Below, piece by piece: positions 34,093 to 35,900 of a DNA stretch of 35,900 nucleotides. Source of the stretch: JAYZDB01 sp036338025 (lineage in GTDB: Bacteria; Planctomycetota; UBA1135; UBA2386). Position 1 is the first letter of the stretch, and every line of letters begins with the position of its first letter. The stretch covers positions 1-35,900 of the forward strand of contig JAYZDB010000269.1 of NCBI GenBank assembly GCA_036338025.1, written 5' to 3'. The notes beneath the pieces were generated by a model that had not been told where the DNA came from, made no database searches, and saw only the letters and a program-made list of their open reading frames with translations. The translations under genes were made by a program, and so were the position numbers.

Positions 34093-35298
34093 ATGAAACA
34101 CACCCTCACCGCCTTGTGTGGCTTCTCGATGCTACCGGGTCTGGCCCTGGCTCAAACGGGCGCGGCCAAGGCCATCATCGAACGCTACGAAGACTACCGT
34201 CCAACAGCGAAGCAACTCGCAATGTACCGGCTCGACTGGGCTCCATCACTGGCAGAGGCCCTGGTACGCGCCAAGCAAGAACAACGTCCGATCCTGTTGG
34301 TGGTCATCCACGCCCAATACGGTGACATTCACTCCGGTCATTGTTGAGCTACCGCGACGCAGGTCCGTGGGACTTCACTGAACGATCCATCCGTTATCGA
34401 GCGGCTTCGACCCTTCCTCGTAACATCCTGGCACGGCCACCGCGATGATCGGAAGATTCCCGCAGCTGTACAAACGGTCTGGCGTGAGAAGTTCCGTCGC
34501 GCCCCAGGCGGAACCCGGCAAAGCAATGTCGACCTGGCAGTTCTCGATCCAAACGGAACGGTGGTACATCACTTCGACGGCTTCGCGAGACCTCGACCCG
34601 AACCAGCACAACCGGGCCGGGACTTCTCCAGACGCCCTCCCCGACAGGAAGGCCTGGCCGAGTACACCGCTCGGCAACTGCAACGATCAGTACGACGCCT
34701 GGCACCAGCCGAACGGCGCCGAGTTCGTGGAGTCTGGAAAGCGCCAATCCTCCGGCTTCCTGACCTGGGGCAAGGGCAGGCCAGCGGCTCCCCTGCCGGA
34801 GTCCGGGTGTTTGTGCAGCTCATCGATGATCGGATGAGGGCGTACCAGGCACCCGTCGTAGAGGTCGCGGCCCTCGGGTCAGATGACTCGCAGGCCCTCA
34901 CCTATCCGAACAAACCGCGCGACATCGACGCCGGTAAATTCAAGAAGTGGCTGAGCCAGATCTACCCTCCTGGGGTCATGGAACGCACCAATCCACGCAC
35001 CAAGAAGGTCTATGCAATCCAGTCAACCGAAGGCACCCTGAGGTTCTCCCCCGCTGGCTCGAACACGAAACAACGCTACGCAATCCTCGAGGGTGACATC
35101 CGCTTGACGGACGAGGGTGCGGATGAATTCAGCTACCAAGGAAAGTTGCAAGTTGTGGTTGGTTATCGTGCTGGCGACACACGCCCGGAGTCGTTCTGCG
35201 GCATCTTCGACGGCAGCTACCCCCGCACCGACCGACGGCGAGACCGGACCCGCACCCTGCCCCTACGCGCTGCGATCGAATCGCTACCCAGACAGTAG
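34093..35298 (+). CDS. Putative selenoprotein: secreted thioredoxin-like protein with Cys-Sec pair (Sec85)
   Basis: The frame from ATG 34093 to TAG 35298 codes for 401 residues and contains one TGA at 34345-34347 (codon 85). A signal peptide ends at 'GLALAQ' (residue 21). Residues about 45-165 read as a thioredoxin-like domain: 'WAPSLAEALVRAKQEQRPIL', strand 'LLVVIHAQYGDIHSGHC', the UGA, then helix 'ATATQVRGTSLNDPSVIERL', 'FLVTSWHG' and 'NVDLAVLDPNGTVVHHFDGF'. The UGA directly follows Cys84 at the place of the redox motif, so a Cys-Sec pair is expected. A second domain (about 230-390) has no name I recognise. A SECIS-like hairpin follows the UGA. As a stop, the UGA would cut the fold after its first strand. 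It lies 68 bases after the epimerase gene. Error or pseudogene remains possible. Confidence 0.74.
34352..34375 (+). promoter_or_regulatory. SECIS-like hairpin downstream of UGA 34345-34347
   Basis: Two foldings are possible. In one, AGGTCC (34361-34366) pairs with GGACTT (34370-34375), including one G-U, around a GTG loop 19 bases after the UGA. In the other, ACG (34357-34359) pairs with CGT (34366-34368), extended by C-G pairs across two single-G bulges, leaving a CAGGTC loop close to that of E. coli fdhF. Weaker than the element at 13427, but well placed. Confidence 0.5.
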
Positions 35299-35361
35299 GA
35301 AACCTGGCCGGGAGGCCGTGTATTGATCAGGGACACGCAACCGGCATCGAGGCCACAGTCT

Positions 35362-35391
35362 TTGGGAAACTATGGTTGAGGCAAGTATGAT
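35362..35391 (+). promoter_or_regulatory. Possible sigma-70-type promoter
   Basis: TTGGGA (35362-35367) and TATGAT (35386-35391) are 18 bases apart, and the -10 is one base from the TATAAT consensus. The surrounding stretch is AT-richer than the rest of the window. It lies about 88 bases upstream of the oxidoreductase start, so a leader with a ribosome binding site is expected, and one is present. Confidence 0.45.
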
Positions 35392-35465
35392 GAAGACCAT
35401 GAACGCTCATGCATCATGGCCAATAGCTTGGCATTCATCGCGGTAGCATCGTCCAAAATCTGGCT

Positions 35466-35470
35466 AGGAG
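35466..35470 (+). promoter_or_regulatory. Ribosome binding site AGGAG
   Basis: A clear AGGAG lies 8 bases upstream of the ATG at 35479 and fixes that start. It is one of the few good Shine-Dalgarno sequences in the window. Confidence 0.7.
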
Positions 35471-35478
35471 TTCCAACA

Positions 35479-35900
35479 ATGAAACATGACAAAGCTGAGA
35501 CCGCTAATAGACGTGTATTCATTCAACGCAGCGCCGGAGTTGGCCTAGTAGCTGCGCTGAGCGGCTTGCCCATCGGGCAAGCGGCGGCTGCAGAGCCTTC
35601 GGGCAAGAAAACCAAGGTTGGCGTAATCGGCTGCGGTAGCGTGTCGAGAAAGTATCTGCCGCACCTGAAGAGCTGCCCGTTCGTTGAGTTGGTCAGCACA
35701 TGTGACGTCATACCCCAGCTAAGCAAAAAGGCAGCCGAACAGTACAAAGTCCCCAATCACTATCCGCATATCGACAAGATGCTGGCCGGTGCAGCGTTCG
35801 ACCTGCTCGTCGATCTGACTGACATGCAGGAACACTATCGGCTGAACAAGCAGGCCCTGGAGGCGGGCAAACACGTCTGGAGCGAGAAACCCATGGCCAA
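35479..35900 (+). CDS. Tat-exported Gfo/Idh/MocA-family oxidoreductase, N-terminal part (3' end outside window)
   Basis: The gene runs off the window; 140 codons are visible. The N-terminus 'NRRVFIQRSAGVGLVAALSG' has a twin-arginine motif followed by a hydrophobic stretch ending in 'GQAAAAEP', so it is probably exported folded with its cofactor by Tat. The mature part begins 'KKTKVGVIGCGSVSRKYLPHL', the Rossmann NAD(P)-binding motif GxGxxS, and continues with 'VDLTDMQEHYRLNKQALEAGKHVWSEKPMA', which holds the EKP motif with the catalytic Lys of the family. Such Tat-secreted Gfo/Idh/MocA proteins are abundant in planctomycetes and act on sugars, substrate mostly unknown. It may be part of a new unit, since it has its own promoter-like sequence. 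Confidence 0.93.
   Translation, partial: MKHDKAETANRRVFIQRSAGVGLVAALSGLPIGQAAAAEPSGKKTKVGVIGCGSVSRKYLPHLKSCPFVELVSTCDVIPQLSKKAAEQYKVPNHYPHIDKMLAGAAFDLLVDLTDMQEHYRLNKQALEAGKHVWSEKPMA

Noticed and set aside
13420..34347. Alternative genetic code (UGA read as Trp or Gly)
   Set aside because: TGA is the true stop of at least eight genes here, several in ATGA or TGATG overlaps with the next gene, so it cannot be a general sense codon.
34561..35298. Separate gene starting with GTG at 34561
   Set aside because: It would begin in the middle of the last strand of a thioredoxin-like domain whose first part lies upstream in the same frame; the joined reading explains both parts.
35306..35317. GGCC-GGGA-GGCC hairpin after the second UGA-containing gene as a terminator
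   Set aside because: The stem has only four pairs and no T-run follows.
1..35900. tRNA, rRNA, CRISPR, insertion sequences, phage or integron elements
   Set aside because: I found no cloverleaf, no spaced direct repeats, no transposase or integrase motif; gaps between genes are under 300 bases.

Overview
The window is GC-rich, densely packed bacterial chromosome. The gene families fit a planctomycete or a close relative: a secreted beta-propeller protein beginning 'EWTQFRG', a prenyltransferase-type repeat protein, a Tat-exported Gfo/Idh/MocA oxidoreductase, secreted PDZ-M28 peptidase and esterase, several sulfotransferases, and a sialic acid gene run. That placement is inference; no rRNA or other marker gene is present. 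I see no tRNA, rRNA, CRISPR array, insertion sequence, integrase or phage gene.

Layout. (1) 1-3420: the end of a TIGR01777-type SDR epimerase gene, then cysD and a cysN-cysC fusion, which make PAPS, the sulfate donor. (2) 3492-13285: a glycan assembly block of flippase, GT4 glycosyltransferase, WecA/MraY-like initiating transferase with an extra C-terminal domain, GT2 glycosyltransferase, PAPS sulfotransferase and a GT-C-like membrane transferase. A secreted M28-PDZ peptidase gene lies inside it on the other strand. (3) 13291-21328: single genes, namely a small zinc-ribbon protein whose frame contains a UGA, a PQQ-like propeller protein, an unknown anchored protein, endonuclease III, a secreted esterase, a prenyltransferase-like repeat protein, a coiled-coil miniprotein and a secreted three-part protein ending in a histidine phosphatase. 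(4) 21437-27213: aldo/keto reductase, three more sulfotransferases (one fused to a glycosyltransferase-like domain) and a phytanoyl-CoA dioxygenase-like enzyme. (5) 27486-34024: a tightly overlapping sialic acid operon of kelch mutarotase/SSS symporter fusion, SGNH esterase/sialidase fusion, eukaryote-like N-acetylneuraminate lyase and AGE-family epimerase. (6) 34093-35900: a secreted thioredoxin-like protein with an in-frame UGA directly after a Cys, and the start of a Tat-exported oxidoreductase gene.

How the parts fit. CysD/CysNC supply PAPS, and four sulfotransferase domains within 26 kb could use it on the surface glycans built by the WecA, GT, flippase and GT-C genes. The sialic acid genes outline desialylation and de-O-acetylation, mutarotation and uptake, cleavage to ManNAc plus pyruvate, and epimerisation to GlcNAc.

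The most interesting signal is two probable selenoprotein genes that standard gene calling would cut or lose. At 13291-13641 and 34093-35298 a single coding frame runs through one TGA. The protein sequence makes sense on both sides, and a SECIS-like hairpin follows each TGA at the expected distance. TGA is an ordinary stop for at least eight other genes here, so a changed genetic code does not explain it.
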